The notes under the pieces are model-generated. The model searched no databases. It saw only the letters and a list, made by a program, of their open reading frames with translations, and was not told where the DNA came from. Below are positions 8,592-16,486 of a stretch of DNA of 55,664 nucleotides, piece after piece; position 1 is the stretch's first letter, and each line of letters opens with the position of its first letter. The stretch is from Sedimentisphaerales bacterium (GTDB lineage: Bacteria > Planctomycetota > Phycisphaerae > Sedimentisphaerales > Anaerobacaceae): the NCBI GenBank assembly GCA_016933295.1, contig JAFGBG010000221.1, forward strand, positions 1-55,664, written 5' to 3'. The position numbers and the translations under genes are program-made.

Positions 8592-10364
8592 TTAAACCAT
8601 CGCGTACTTTTCAACGGCCTGTATGCAATCCGGCAATTTTTCCTTCGGGTAATGCCTTTGCAGAGCCGCCGAGACGAGGCCGACAAACATCGGCTGAGGT
8701 CTCAGAGGCCGGGATGTCAGGCACGGATGCGCCTGAGTGCCCAAAAAGAACGGATGTTCCGGAAGCTCCAGTATCTGCATGATCGGCTGGTTCGGAGCTT
8801 TGCCTGAGAAGACCAAACCGGCCTTTTCAAGTTGTTCGATATAACGCGGATCAACTTCGTAGCGGTGTCTGAATCGCATCCTGACCGAATCTTTTTTCCC
8901 GAAGAGCTTCCATGCCATTGTTTTCTTTTTAAGCTCGATGTCATGCCCGCCGAGGCGCATATTCCCGCCGAGACCTTCTATTTCTTTCTGCTCCGGCAGA
9001 ATGTCTATTACAGGCTTGGGCCAGCCGGGCTTGATTTCCGTGCTGTTGGCATCTTTTATGCCGCAGACGTTGCGGGCGAATTCGATAACCGCCATCTGGA
9101 AGCCGAAACACAAACCAAGGTACGGCAGATTGTTTTCTCTTGCATATTTTATACAGGCGATTTTCCCTTCGGCGCCGCGAGTTCCGAATCCGCCGGGAAC
9201 GATTATGCCATCGACGTCACACAGATTCTCGGCCACGTTGGCATCGGTAATATCGGTTGTGTCGATCCATTTGATTTTTTCCTTGCAGCCCAAGGCTATG
9301 CCGGCGTGCTCCAGGGCGTTGATAATCGAGGCGTAGCTGTCACGGACGGTCGTGTATTTGCCGGTAATGCCGATTGTCACTTCGCGGTTGAGCGAATCCA
9401 TTTTCTCGGTAAAGTCGCACCATTTGCCCCATTCTTTGCGTTCCTTTTGCAGGTTAATCCTGTCTTCGATTTTCAACAGGCGCAGGACCTGGAAATCGAG
9501 ACCGTTTTCCCTGAGCATCGCAGGTATCATGTAGATACTGTCGGAATCGGCTAAGCTGATGACTCTCTCGAAGGGGACATTACTGTAAACGCTGATTTTC
9601 TGCCGGGCCTTTTCGTTGACGGGGCTTCCCGCACGGCAGGCGATGATGTCCGGCTGAATGCCGCACTGCATGAGCTGCTTGATGCCAAGTTGTGCCGCTT
9701 TCGATTTCTGCTCGCCCAGGGTTTTCGGTTCCAGGATATAGGTCAGTGCCACGAAGCAACTGCTGTTAGGCCCTTCTTCGTAGGCCAGCTCACGCGTCGC
9801 TTCGATAAAGTAGGCGTTTTCCAAATCGCCTACCGTTCCACCTATTTCGACGAAGACCACATCGGCTTTGGATTCCATTGCCAACTGCCGCAATTTCAAT
9901 TTGACCTCTCCGGTGACATGGGGAATCATCTGGACGTCTCTGCCCAAATAATCGCCGTGCCGCTCCTTGTTCAGGACTGAGCTGAAAATCTGGCCGCTTG
10001 TGGCAAAATTCGAGCGAGTTAGATTTTGGTCGAGCATTCTTTCGTATGTGCCGAGGTCCATATCGCATTCCATGCCGTCGTCGAGGACGAAGACCTCGCC
10101 GTGGCGGAATGGATTAAGCGTGCCGGAATCGACGTTGAGATAGCCTTCGAGCTTGATGGGAGCGACTTTGAGGCCCTTGTCTTGCAGTAGCTTGGCAAGG
10201 CAGGAGGAAAATATCCCTTTGCCAAGTCCGCTCATGACTGTACCCATAACAAAGACGTATCGGGTTTTGCCTTTTTTATAACCGGCCGGCAGTGGCGAGA
10301 AAAACTCACTCTCGGTCGAAATATCACTAACAGATGCTAATAAGTCTTTGTTTTCTTTTGTCAT
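8592..10364 (-). CDS. pyrG: CTP synthase, divergent form with altered glutaminase triad
   Basis: Converts UTP to CTP with glutamine as amino donor. The N-terminal synthetase domain has the P-loop-like GTVMSGLGKG (usual GGVVSSLGKG), HGEVFVLDDGMECDMDLG for Mg and UTP binding, and VEIGGTVGDLEN. The C-terminal glutaminase keeps the nucleophile Cys419 in GLCFGFQ and His546. The position that is Glu in the standard HPEF motif is Cys548 here (HPCL). There is also an extension of about 30 residues before the P-loop, giving 590 residues against a usual 530-550. The gene has an AGGAGT ribosome site, and the repeat at 10378-10440 lies just upstream of it. kdsB lies upstream on the same strand, a pairing known in other bacteria. 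Confidence 0.92.
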   Translation of the reverse strand: MTKENKDLLASVSDISTESEFFSPLPAGYKKGKTRYVFVMGTVMSGLGKGIFSSCLAKLLQDKGLKVAPIKLEGYLNVDSGTLNPFRHGEVFVLDDGMECDMDLGTYERMLDQNLTRSNFATSGQIFSSVLNKERHGDYLGRDVQMIPHVTGEVKLKLRQLAMESKADVVFVEIGGTVGDLENAYFIEATRELAYEEGPNSSCFVALTYILEPKTLGEQKSKAAQLGIKQLMQCGIQPDIIACRAGSPVNEKARQKISVYSNVPFERVISLADSDSIYMIPAMLRENGLDFQVLRLLKIEDRINLQKERKEWGKWCDFTEKMDSLNREVTIGITGKYTTVRDSYASIINALEHAGIALGCKEKIKWIDTTDITDANVAENLCDVDGIIVPGGFGTRGAEGKIACIKYARENNLPYLGLCFGFQMAVIEFARNVCGIKDANSTEIKPGWPKPVIDILPEQKEIEGLGGNMRLGGHDIELKKKTMAWKLFGKKDSVRMRFRHRYEVDPRYIEQLEKAGLVFSGKAPNQPIMQILELPEHPFFLGTQAHPCLTSRPLRPQPMFVGLVSAALQRHYPKEKLPDCIQAVEKYAMV

Positions 10365-10377
10365 TTATACTCCTATT

Positions 10378-10440
10378 TGTCATTCCTGCGAAAGCAGGAA
10401 TCCATTTTTTGGATTCGGTGGGCCAAAGCCCACCCTACAA
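10378..10440 (+). repeat. Palindromic repeat, left arm of the unit around the cyclase-like gene
   Basis: It starts TGTCATTCCTGCGAAAGC and contains the inverted repeat TTCCTGC/GCAGGAA with loop GAAA. A second palindrome follows, GGTGGGC/GCCCACC at 417-423 and 428-434 of the 10-kb block, then CCTACAA. It lies 13 bp from the pyrG start codon, directly upstream of its Shine-Dalgarno. The same type of element appears inverted at 11211, and related copies lie at 17603 and 55604. Confidence 0.85.
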
Positions 10441-10482
10441 CTTTGTTTTCCTTTATTCCTTGGTCACAGAGATCAAAGAGAA

Positions 10483-11196
10483 TTAAGGGCACTCTTTAAA
10501 GAACTTTAAAGTATTGTTATATTTTATTATTATTTTTTGCATCTCTGCACATTCTATATCTTTATTTGATTCTAATTCTTTTTGCATTTGCTTGATTGAT
10601 TTTACAACATCAGGCCAATTGTAATGAATTTTAGAAACGAATAGTTTTTCGGGCAGATCCGTTCTTCCATTTTTATGAAAAGGCACTAAGTATTCTTTAA
10701 AATCAAATTGAGATAAATCCACATTTAATTCCTTAAGCCTATTGTTCGCTTCTTGTGTTACAATAGAACCAATCCAATTTTGTTTTTCAGAATATTCATA
10801 TGCATTTATTATTCCTGATCCAAGAAATATATTTTTAGGTATGTCTGCATATAATTGACCAAATCCTATTGCTCCACGCAAAGGCCAATTATCTCTTGTC
10901 ATAACAGACCGGTAAAAAGAATCGAATGTGCTATGTAGAAACTCGAAAGCTTGTATTGAGTCATCACGTGTAAAAAATAAAAAAGTATCAGAAAATGAGG
11001 CTGAGAAAACATCATCCGGAAAATATTTATCTTGGGTTTTTAATTCAGTGATAATTATATCATAGTATTGCTCAACAAATATGTCTAAAGAACCTTCCCC
11101 AAATTGACACTCGAAATCTTTTATCTTTTTTTTGAAACCAAGGATATCGCAACATGCAACCCAGCAATTTCCATTTATTGGTTTGTTATTTTCCAT
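10483..11196 (-). CDS. Divergent class III nucleotidyl cyclase-like protein
   Basis: 237 residues, no signal peptide. The pattern resembles a class III cyclase fold. A first metal-type Asp lies in ACCDILGFKKK (Asp17, like DIVGFT). A second lies in SFSDTFLFF (Asp70, like GDAFMAV). RGAIGFGQLY (from Arg107) resembles R-GIHTG, and GSGIINAYEYSE (Asn131) resembles GDTVNLASR. The arginine that normally follows the Asn is Tyr, so activity or substrate may differ. Base composition is clearly AT-richer than both neighbours, which suggests recent acquisition. Repeats bracket the gene on both sides. Many uncharacterised proteins share this pattern; a signalling or defence role is only a hypothesis. Confidence 0.6.
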   Translation of the reverse strand: MENNKPINGNCWVACCDILGFKKKIKDFECQFGEGSLDIFVEQYYDIIITELKTQDKYFPDDVFSASFSDTFLFFTRDDSIQAFEFLHSTFDSFYRSVMTRDNWPLRGAIGFGQLYADIPKNIFLGSGIINAYEYSEKQNWIGSIVTQEANNRLKELNVDLSQFDFKEYLVPFHKNGRTDLPEKLFVSKIHYNWPDVVKSIKQMQKELESNKDIECAEMQKIIIKYNNTLKFFKECP

Positions 11197-11210
11197 TTTT
11201 TACTTTTTCT

Positions 11211-11236
11211 GGATTCCCGCTTTCGCGGGAATGACA
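11211..11236 (-). repeat. Palindromic repeat, right arm of the unit around the cyclase-like gene
   Basis: On the plus strand it reads GGATTCCCGCTTTCGCGGGA then ATGACA, a near-perfect hairpin (ATTCCCGC/GCGGGAAT with loop TTTC). It is the reverse orientation of the copy at 10378 and lies 6 bp downstream of the kdsB stop codon. It could also serve as a weak stem-loop in kdsB mRNA. Confidence 0.85.
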
Positions 11237-11242
11237 AGTACT

Positions 11243-12049
11243 CTATTTTGATCTTTTTTTATAACGTTTCACAAACTCAGCGTATTGTTCGGGTGTGTCG
11301 ATGCCGTCGGTAGTGTGCTCGACCTTGCCGACTAAAATTCCGTAGCCGTTTTCAATCGCCCGCAACTGCTCGAGCTTTTCGATTTTCTCCAAAGGTGTTT
11401 GCGGCAGTTTTGTAATCTTCAGCAGAAAATCCTTACGATAAGCGTAAATTCCCAAATGCCGGAGATATTGTTTCAAATCTCCGATGCCGCCGCTTTCTCG
11501 GTCATAGGGAATCGGGTGGCGGGAAAAATAGATTGCTTTGCCGCTGCTATCGGTAATGACTTTAACAATATTCGGATTTACGACTTGCTCAACGTTTTTG
11601 ATTGGCGCTGCCAAGGTCGACATCGGATAGTCGGTATTATCGATAAGCAGTTGTGCTACTTTATCTATGTATGCCGGGTCTATTTCCGGCTCATCGCCCT
11701 GAATATTGATGACTATGTCGTCAGCGTTCAGCGAATAGCGTTTAGCGTTCAGGGTTTTCCTGTTCGCTGTTCGCTGCCCACTCTCAGCTAATTTTTGGAC
11801 TGCTTCAGCGATGCGGTCTGTGCCGCTTTTATGCTCGACGGAAGTTAAGACGCAATCGGCACCGAAAGATTTTGCCGCGGCAACGATTTTTTCATCGTCG
11901 GTGGCGATAATAACCTTTTCCGGCAGTTTTGCCTTGCAGGCCTGCTCGTAGGTGTGCTGGATGAGGAATTTGCCGGTCTGGTTGGCGAGAACTTTACCGG
12001 CCAATCTTGTCGAACTGTATCGAGCCGGTATAACAGCAATAACTTTCAC
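11243..12049 (-). CDS. kdsB: 3-deoxy-manno-octulosonate cytidylyltransferase with repeat insertion
   Basis: Activates Kdo with CTP for lipopolysaccharide synthesis. The family start VIAVIPARYSSTRLAGKVL (residues 3-21), SGTDRIAEAV (75-84), the DIVINIQGDEP block (111-121) and HLGIYAYRKDFL are all present. Residues about 89-109 (SGQRTANRKTLNAKRYSLNA) are extra compared with the family, which joins RIAEAV..L directly to DIV.NIQGDEP. They correspond to a repeat-derived DNA insert at 11722-11788. The insertion keeps the frame and lies in a surface-loop position, so function may be retained. CTP for this enzyme comes from PyrG, the next conserved gene on this strand. Confidence 0.93.
   Translation of the reverse strand: MKVIAVIPARYSSTRLAGKVLANQTGKFLIQHTYEQACKAKLPEKVIIATDDEKIVAAAKSFGADCVLTSVEHKSGTDRIAEAVQKLAESGQRTANRKTLNAKRYSLNADDIVINIQGDEPEIDPAYIDKVAQLLIDNTDYPMSTLAAPIKNVEQVVNPNIVKVITDSSGKAIYFSRHPIPYDRESGGIGDLKQYLRHLGIYAYRKDFLLKITKLPQTPLEKIEKLEQLRAIENGYGILVGKVEHTTDGIDTPEQYAEFVKRYKKRSK
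11722..11788 (-). repeat. Repeat-derived in-frame insertion in kdsB
   Basis: The segment contains short internally repeated units: GCGTTCAGCG, GCGTTTAGCGTTCAG and TGTTCGCTGTTCGCTG. It is low in complexity, differs from normal coding sequence and is translated as the extra residues 89-109 of KdsB. The unit type differs from the queG insert, so at least two repeat families have entered genes here. Confidence 0.7.
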
Positions 12050-12252
12050 TTGGACCTTTACATCGATTTTTCTGTTTTTTCAGCTAACTTGTGTATTTTC
12101 AGGGAACCTGAGAGCCGCGATGACTATGCGGCCTCGAAATTCCAACTGGGCACTTATCATACAACCAAAAATATGCTGTGTCAACAGCGGTAATGGAAAT
12201 TTGCCCTCTTTTTCAAACATTTTTGGAATTTCCACTGAGTATATATATTTTA

Positions 12253-12281
12253 TTGACTGATTAGTCGGTACTTTTTATCAT
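12253..12281 (+). promoter_or_regulatory. Sigma70-type promoter of the sugar ABC operon
   Basis: The -35 element TTGACT (12253-12258) and -10 element TATCAT (12276-12281) are separated by 17 bp. They lie 50 bp upstream of the first ABC gene. The predicted start of transcription is near 12288, inside the palindrome at 12287-12302. Confidence 0.6.
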
Positions 12282-12286
12282 CTGTG

Positions 12287-12302
12287 TTCCAAAAGGTTGG
12301 AA
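12287..12302. promoter_or_regulatory. Operator-like palindrome at the predicted start of transcription
   Basis: TTCCAAAAGGTTGGAA is a perfect inverted repeat of TTCCAA around AAGG. It overlaps the predicted transcription start of the sugar transporter operon, where a repressor would block initiation. No regulator gene is adjacent, so the cognate protein is unknown. Confidence 0.5.
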
Positions 12303-12330
12303 AATTGAAACTTTTTCAGGGAGTGATATT

Positions 12331-13293
12331 ATGAAAAAAATCTTACCTGTCATAGTCGTAGCGGCTATCGCTGTTGTTTTAATTGTGATTGGTATTTCCC
12401 GGAAGGGCCAAAGCACAGATGAGATAAAAATCGCCGTTATTCCCAAAGGAACGACGCATATATTCTGGCAATCTGTTTATGAGGGGGCGAAAAAGGCCGG
12501 CGAAGAGGCCGGCGTGAAAATCTTCTGGAACGGCCCGAAGCTCGAAACCGACAGAGAAGAACAGATACAGATTATCGAGGATTTCCTTATTAAGAAAGTT
12601 TCCGGCGTTGTTCTGGCGCCGCTCGACAGCAAGGCGCTGGTTCCTTCGGTTGAAAAAATGTTCGAGGCCGATATTCCATGTGTGATTATCGATTCGGGAA
12701 TAGAAACGGATAAGATAGTGAGCTTTGCGGCGACGGATAATTATAAAGGCGGCGTCCTTGCGGCCCGGAGAATGGGAAAAATTCTCGACGGCAAGGGCAA
12801 GATTATCGTTGTCAGATATGTGCCGAATTCGGACTCCACAACACAGCGAGAGAACGGATTTATCGATACGATTAAAAAAGAGTTTCCCGATATCGAAATT
12901 GTTGACGAACAATACGGGATGGCAACGGTGGAAACCGCATTGCAGGCGACCGAGGATATGCTGACGAAAAATACCGAGCTTGACGGCCTGTATGCCTGTA
13001 ATGCCTCCACGGCGGTTGGTGCTATGCAGGCTTTGCAGAGTCAGGGCCGCTCGGATAAAGTTAAAATGGTGGGTTTTGATGCGGAAGATGCGCTTGTCAA
13101 CGGTCTTAAGTCGGGAGTAATCGATTCGCTTGTCGTACAAAATCCATATAAAATGGGTTATGAGGGCGTCAAAGCCGTTCTTGCCAGGCTCGACGGCAAA
13201 GAAGTGCCGAAACGTATCGATACCGGCGTAGAATTAGTTACGATAGAACGTCTTGAAGAGCCTGCAATTAAAGAGCTTCTTAACCTGCAATGA
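12331..13293 (+). CDS. Sugar ABC transporter substrate-binding protein, RbsB-like
   Basis: Periplasmic binding protein of the pentose/hexose family, 320 residues. An N-terminal hydrophobic segment (residues 3-22) serves as signal or anchor. The type I fold signature is seen in IAVIPKGTTHIFWQSVYEGAKKA and GVVLAPLDSKALVPSVEKM, followed by VGFDAEDALVNGLKSG and VVQNPYKMGYEGVKAV near the end. A GGGAGTG ribosome site precedes the ATG. The stop overlaps the start of the ATPase gene (ATGA), so translation is coupled. The FucU homologue in the same operon suggests fucose or a similar sugar as ligand, but the sequence alone does not prove it. Confidence 0.92.
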   Translation: MKKILPVIVVAAIAVVLIVIGISRKGQSTDEIKIAVIPKGTTHIFWQSVYEGAKKAGEEAGVKIFWNGPKLETDREEQIQIIEDFLIKKVSGVVLAPLDSKALVPSVEKMFEADIPCVIIDSGIETDKIVSFAATDNYKGGVLAARRMGKILDGKGKIIVVRYVPNSDSTTQRENGFIDTIKKEFPDIEIVDEQYGMATVETALQATEDMLTKNTELDGLYACNASTAVGAMQALQSQGRSDKVKMVGFDAEDALVNGLKSGVIDSLVVQNPYKMGYEGVKAVLARLDGKEVPKRIDTGVELVTIERLEEPAIKELLNLQ

Positions 13294-14819
13294 TACAGGT
13301 AAATCGCAAAGATAATTCTCCTCGGGGCAATATCGCTTTGAGGATGACAAACGTATCGAAACGGTTCGGGCCTGTTCAGGCGCTTGCCGATGTTAGTTTT
13401 ACCGTTCGGGCCGGAACGATACACGCGCTTGTGGGGGAAAACGGGGCGGGCAAATCGACATTAATGAAAGTCCTTTCCGGCGTTTATAAACCCGATAAAG
13501 GCTCGATCGAAATCAACGGCAGGCCTTACGCTTTTGACAAACCCGAGCAGGCCCTTGCGGCGGGAATCTCAATGATATATCAGGAGCTTGATCTGGCCGA
13601 GGATATGACGGTTACGGAAAATGTCTTTCTCGGCAGCGAATTGCCGGGGAAGATGCCTTTTGTCGTTGACTCTAAGGCAATGGTGAAAAAAACGGCGGAA
13701 CTTGCCAAAAAGCTTGATTTCGATTTGAATCCGACGGCGGTTGTGGAGAATTTATCGACCGGAGACTGTCAGATTGTTGAAGTCCTGAAGGCTTTGATGC
13801 GAAACGCCTCGATTATTGTAATGGATGAGCCTACTTCGTCGTTGTCCGAGAGTGATGCGGAACGTCTTTTCAAAGTCGTAAGAGAGCTTCGCGGGCGGGG
13901 TATTTCCATTATTTATATATCACACCGGCTGGAGGAAATAGTGGATTTGGCCGACGATGTCACTGTTTTGCGCGACGGCATGGTGGTTCATTCGGAATCG
14001 GTGACAAAGCTCGATATTCCACAAATTGTTCGTTATATGGTCGGCCGGGAATTAAACGAATTTTTTCCGGGTCGCAATGCGACAATAGGTGATGTTTGTG
14101 TGCGGGTGGAAAATCTTTCGTCGGCCGGAAATGTTAATAGCGTATCGTTCGAAATCAAATCCGGCGAGATTGTAGGTATGGCCGGTCTTGTCGGCGCCGG
14201 CCGGACGGAAGTGGCTCAGGCAATATTCGGCATAGATAAGAAAAGCTCCGGCAAAATTTTTCTCGACGGCAGAGAATTGAAGATTAATTCTCCCGCTGAT
14301 GCGATATCGAGCGATATTGCTTTTCTAACCGAGGACCGCAAGCGGACAGGTTTGTGTCTGCAATTGCCGTGTAGCTGGAATATCACACTGCCGAACCTCG
14401 TTGAGATTGGAATGAAAAATATTATCAATCCTGCCAAGGAAAATAAAATCGCGGCTGAAGTTGCAGAACGAGTCTCAATAAAATGGCTGGGGCCGAATGC
14501 ATCTGTGGATTCGCTCTCCGGCGGAAATCAGCAAAAAGTGCTCATCGCTCGCTGGCTTTTAGCCAATTCCAGGTTTATGATTTTCGACGAGCCGACGCGA
14601 GGTATAGATGTGGGGGCGAAAAAGGAGATATACACCCTTTTGAACAATTTGGCAGAGCAGGGTAAGGCGATATTATTTATTTCGTCCGAGCTGCCGGAAC
14701 TGTTCGGAATTGCGGACAGGATTCTTATAATGCACCGAGGGCGGCTTGCAGGCAACTTGAAAACCGCAGAGACCACTCAGGAAGAAGTAATGCACCTCGC
14801 AGCAGTGGAGAAAAACTAA
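13290..14819 (+). CDS. Sugar ABC transporter ATP-binding protein, RbsA-like
   Basis: Energises sugar import. 509 residues with two ABC cassettes, as in RbsA/XylG. The first has Walker A GENGAGKST, signature-like LSTGDCQ and Walker B IIVMDEPTSSLS. The second has the usual degenerate Walker A (AGLVGAGRTE), signature LSGGNQQK and FMIFDEPTRGIDVGAK. The start overlaps the binding-protein stop by 4 bp and the stop is directly followed by the permease ATG, a tightly packed operon. Confidence 0.95.
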   Translation: MIQVNRKDNSPRGNIALRMTNVSKRFGPVQALADVSFTVRAGTIHALVGENGAGKSTLMKVLSGVYKPDKGSIEINGRPYAFDKPEQALAAGISMIYQELDLAEDMTVTENVFLGSELPGKMPFVVDSKAMVKKTAELAKKLDFDLNPTAVVENLSTGDCQIVEVLKALMRNASIIVMDEPTSSLSESDAERLFKVVRELRGRGISIIYISHRLEEIVDLADDVTVLRDGMVVHSESVTKLDIPQIVRYMVGRELNEFFPGRNATIGDVCVRVENLSSAGNVNSVSFEIKSGEIVGMAGLVGAGRTEVAQAIFGIDKKSSGKIFLDGRELKINSPADAISSDIAFLTEDRKRTGLCLQLPCSWNITLPNLVEIGMKNIINPAKENKIAAEVAERVSIKWLGPNASVDSLSGGNQQKVLIARWLLANSRFMIFDEPTRGIDVGAKKEIYTLLNNLAEQGKAILFISSELPELFGIADRILIMHRGRLAGNLKTAETTQEEVMHLAAVEKN

Positions 14820-15917
14820 ATGAATAAGTTCGTAAGACAATTACTTCCCTTCGGAAGTCTGATGTTGATAATCTGTTTTCTTGCCGCTTATCAGCCGGAT
14901 ACGTTTTTGACACTGGATAATTTTCTGAATGTTTTCCGCCGCTCGAGCGTTAACGGCATTATTGCTCTCGGAATGACTTATGTAATCATCTCCGGCGGAA
15001 TAGACCTTTCCGTCGGTTCGATGCTGGCTTTTTCCGGTATGACCGGGGCATTGGCGATGATCGCCGTCGGAGGTGAGGATCCGCGGGGAATCGCACTGGT
15101 TATAGGTACATTTGTTGGGATATTTACCGGTCTTTTTTGCGGTTTCCTGAACGGAGCTCTTATTACGAAGCTAAAGCTGCCTCCTTTTATTGTGACACTT
15201 GGTACGATGAGCGCTTTTCGCGGCATATCATACGTTATGAACGACGGCCAGCCTTATAACGTACCGAGCTACAAATATCTTGGTGACGGCATTATTCCGC
15301 TTTGGAAAACTGTTGAAGAAACAGTGAATAATATTGATGGAACCCTACAAAAAGAGATATTACAGATTTTACCTCCCTGGAAATCAATCGATCCTGAAAT
15401 GATTTCCAATGGGATTAAGATTGTTCCACATGGGATACCTATCTCTATAGTTATTTTTGTTGTTTTTGTGGTAATAGCGGGTTTTCTTTTGCGATATACC
15501 CGTTTAGGCAGATATACCTATGCCATAGGCTCGAATCGCGAAGCTGCTTTCCATGCCGGTGTCAGTGTGGATAGAAATCTTATTTATATTTATTCGCTTA
15601 CCGGACTTTTCGTAGGTGTAGCGGCCATGATAGCGACCAGTCGGACCGTCTCGGCTCAGCCGACGGCGGGCATATCCCTCGAACTGGATATCATAGCTGC
15701 GGTCGTGATAGGGGGCGCGAGTTTGTCCGGCGGAAGGGGGACGATAACCGGCACAATAATAGGTGCGATGCTGATAAGTTTCCTGAGGAACGGATGTACG
15801 CTGCTCGGAATATCGACTAACGTTCAGCTCATAGTGATTGGGGCAATTATTATAATCGCCGTAGCAGTGGATCAACTGGCTCGCTCGAAAGCCGAAGCTG
15901 TGCAGAATTCTCACTGA
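14820..15917 (+). CDS. Sugar ABC transporter permease, RbsC-like
   Basis: Inner-membrane channel subunit, 365 residues, with about ten hydrophobic segments. The family core GMTYVIISGGIDLSVGSML (about residues 51-69) and the conserved GGASLSGGRGTITGTIIGA loop that contacts the ATPase (about 300-318) are present. A soluble insert of about 70 residues (near 148-200, between two membrane segments) is larger than in E. coli RbsC. The start codon abuts the ATPase stop. Confidence 0.93.
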   Translation: MNKFVRQLLPFGSLMLIICFLAAYQPDTFLTLDNFLNVFRRSSVNGIIALGMTYVIISGGIDLSVGSMLAFSGMTGALAMIAVGGEDPRGIALVIGTFVGIFTGLFCGFLNGALITKLKLPPFIVTLGTMSAFRGISYVMNDGQPYNVPSYKYLGDGIIPLWKTVEETVNNIDGTLQKEILQILPPWKSIDPEMISNGIKIVPHGIPISIVIFVVFVVIAGFLLRYTRLGRYTYAIGSNREAAFHAGVSVDRNLIYIYSLTGLFVGVAAMIATSRTVSAQPTAGISLELDIIAAVVIGGASLSGGRGTITGTIIGAMLISFLRNGCTLLGISTNVQLIVIGAIIIIAVAVDQLARSKAEAVQNSH

Positions 15918-15947
15918 GAAAATGGTTTTTTTGAAAGGTTAAGGAAA

Positions 15948-16376
15948 ATGCTTAAAAATATTCCTTCAGTAATATCTCCGGAACTTATGTACGTTCTGAT
16001 GGAGATGGGGCACGGCGACGAAATAGTTTTAGCCGACGGCAATTTTCCCGCCGCCAACGTAGCGCAACGACTCATCAGGTGTGACGGACACGGTGTTCCC
16101 GAAATATTAGAAGCGATTCTGAAGTTTTTCCCGCTGGATATTTATGTCGAGCAGCCTGTTGCGCTGATGAGTGTGGTTCCTGGTGACGATACCAAGCCGA
16201 CCATCTGGGAAGACTATCGCAAGATAATAAAAGCGAGCGGCGAAAAGTTCTCCGATTTCGAGTTCGCCGAGCGTTTCGCCTTCTACGAGAGGGCTAGCGA
16301 TGCCTACGCTGTCGTAGCAACGAGCGAAAAAGCCCTTTATGCCAATATCATACTTAAAAAGGGCATTATACAATAG
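15948..16376 (+). CDS. RbsD/FucU-family sugar mutarotase
   Basis: 142 residues, cytoplasmic. It interconverts anomers of an imported sugar. The family start LKNIPSVISPELMYVLMEMG is followed by GDEIVLADGNFPA, with the catalytic His in the MGHGDE block, and by the C-terminal RASDAYAVVATSE that completes the active site of the neighbouring subunit. The spacing and the ERASDAYAV ending look more like FucU (L-fucose mutarotase) than RbsD. It follows the permease by 30 bp and closes the transporter operon. Together with the GH29 fucosidase at 28.7 kb it supports fucose use. Confidence 0.85.
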   Translation: MLKNIPSVISPELMYVLMEMGHGDEIVLADGNFPAANVAQRLIRCDGHGVPEILEAILKFFPLDIYVEQPVALMSVVPGDDTKPTIWEDYRKIIKASGEKFSDFEFAERFAFYERASDAYAVVATSEKALYANIILKKGIIQ

Positions 16377-16486
16377 GCGTTTTGCAGTTTTTGCCGGATT
16401 TAATTTAGTTACCGTTTTCACGAAAATAATCAATTTTTCGCCAACACTTCTATCTGTCTGCGCATTATAATCTTAGAAAATATAAA

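Larger units (their letters stand above)
10378..11236. mobile_element. Candidate cargo-bearing unit with TGTCATTCC inverted ends
   Basis: The left end reads TGTCATTCCTGCGAAAGC and the right end reads, inward on the minus strand, TGTCATTCCCGCGAAAGC. The two repeats are therefore in inverted orientation and enclose one low-GC gene. The unit sits exactly in the spacer between kdsB and pyrG, ending 6 bp from the kdsB stop. No transposase is inside, and I found no target-site duplication at the edges, so active transposition is not shown. Two independent repeats that happen to flank a gene remain possible. Confidence 0.4.

Noticed and set aside
10378-11236. CRISPR array
   Set aside because: Only two repeats flank a gene, in opposite orientation, with no regular spacers and no cas genes.
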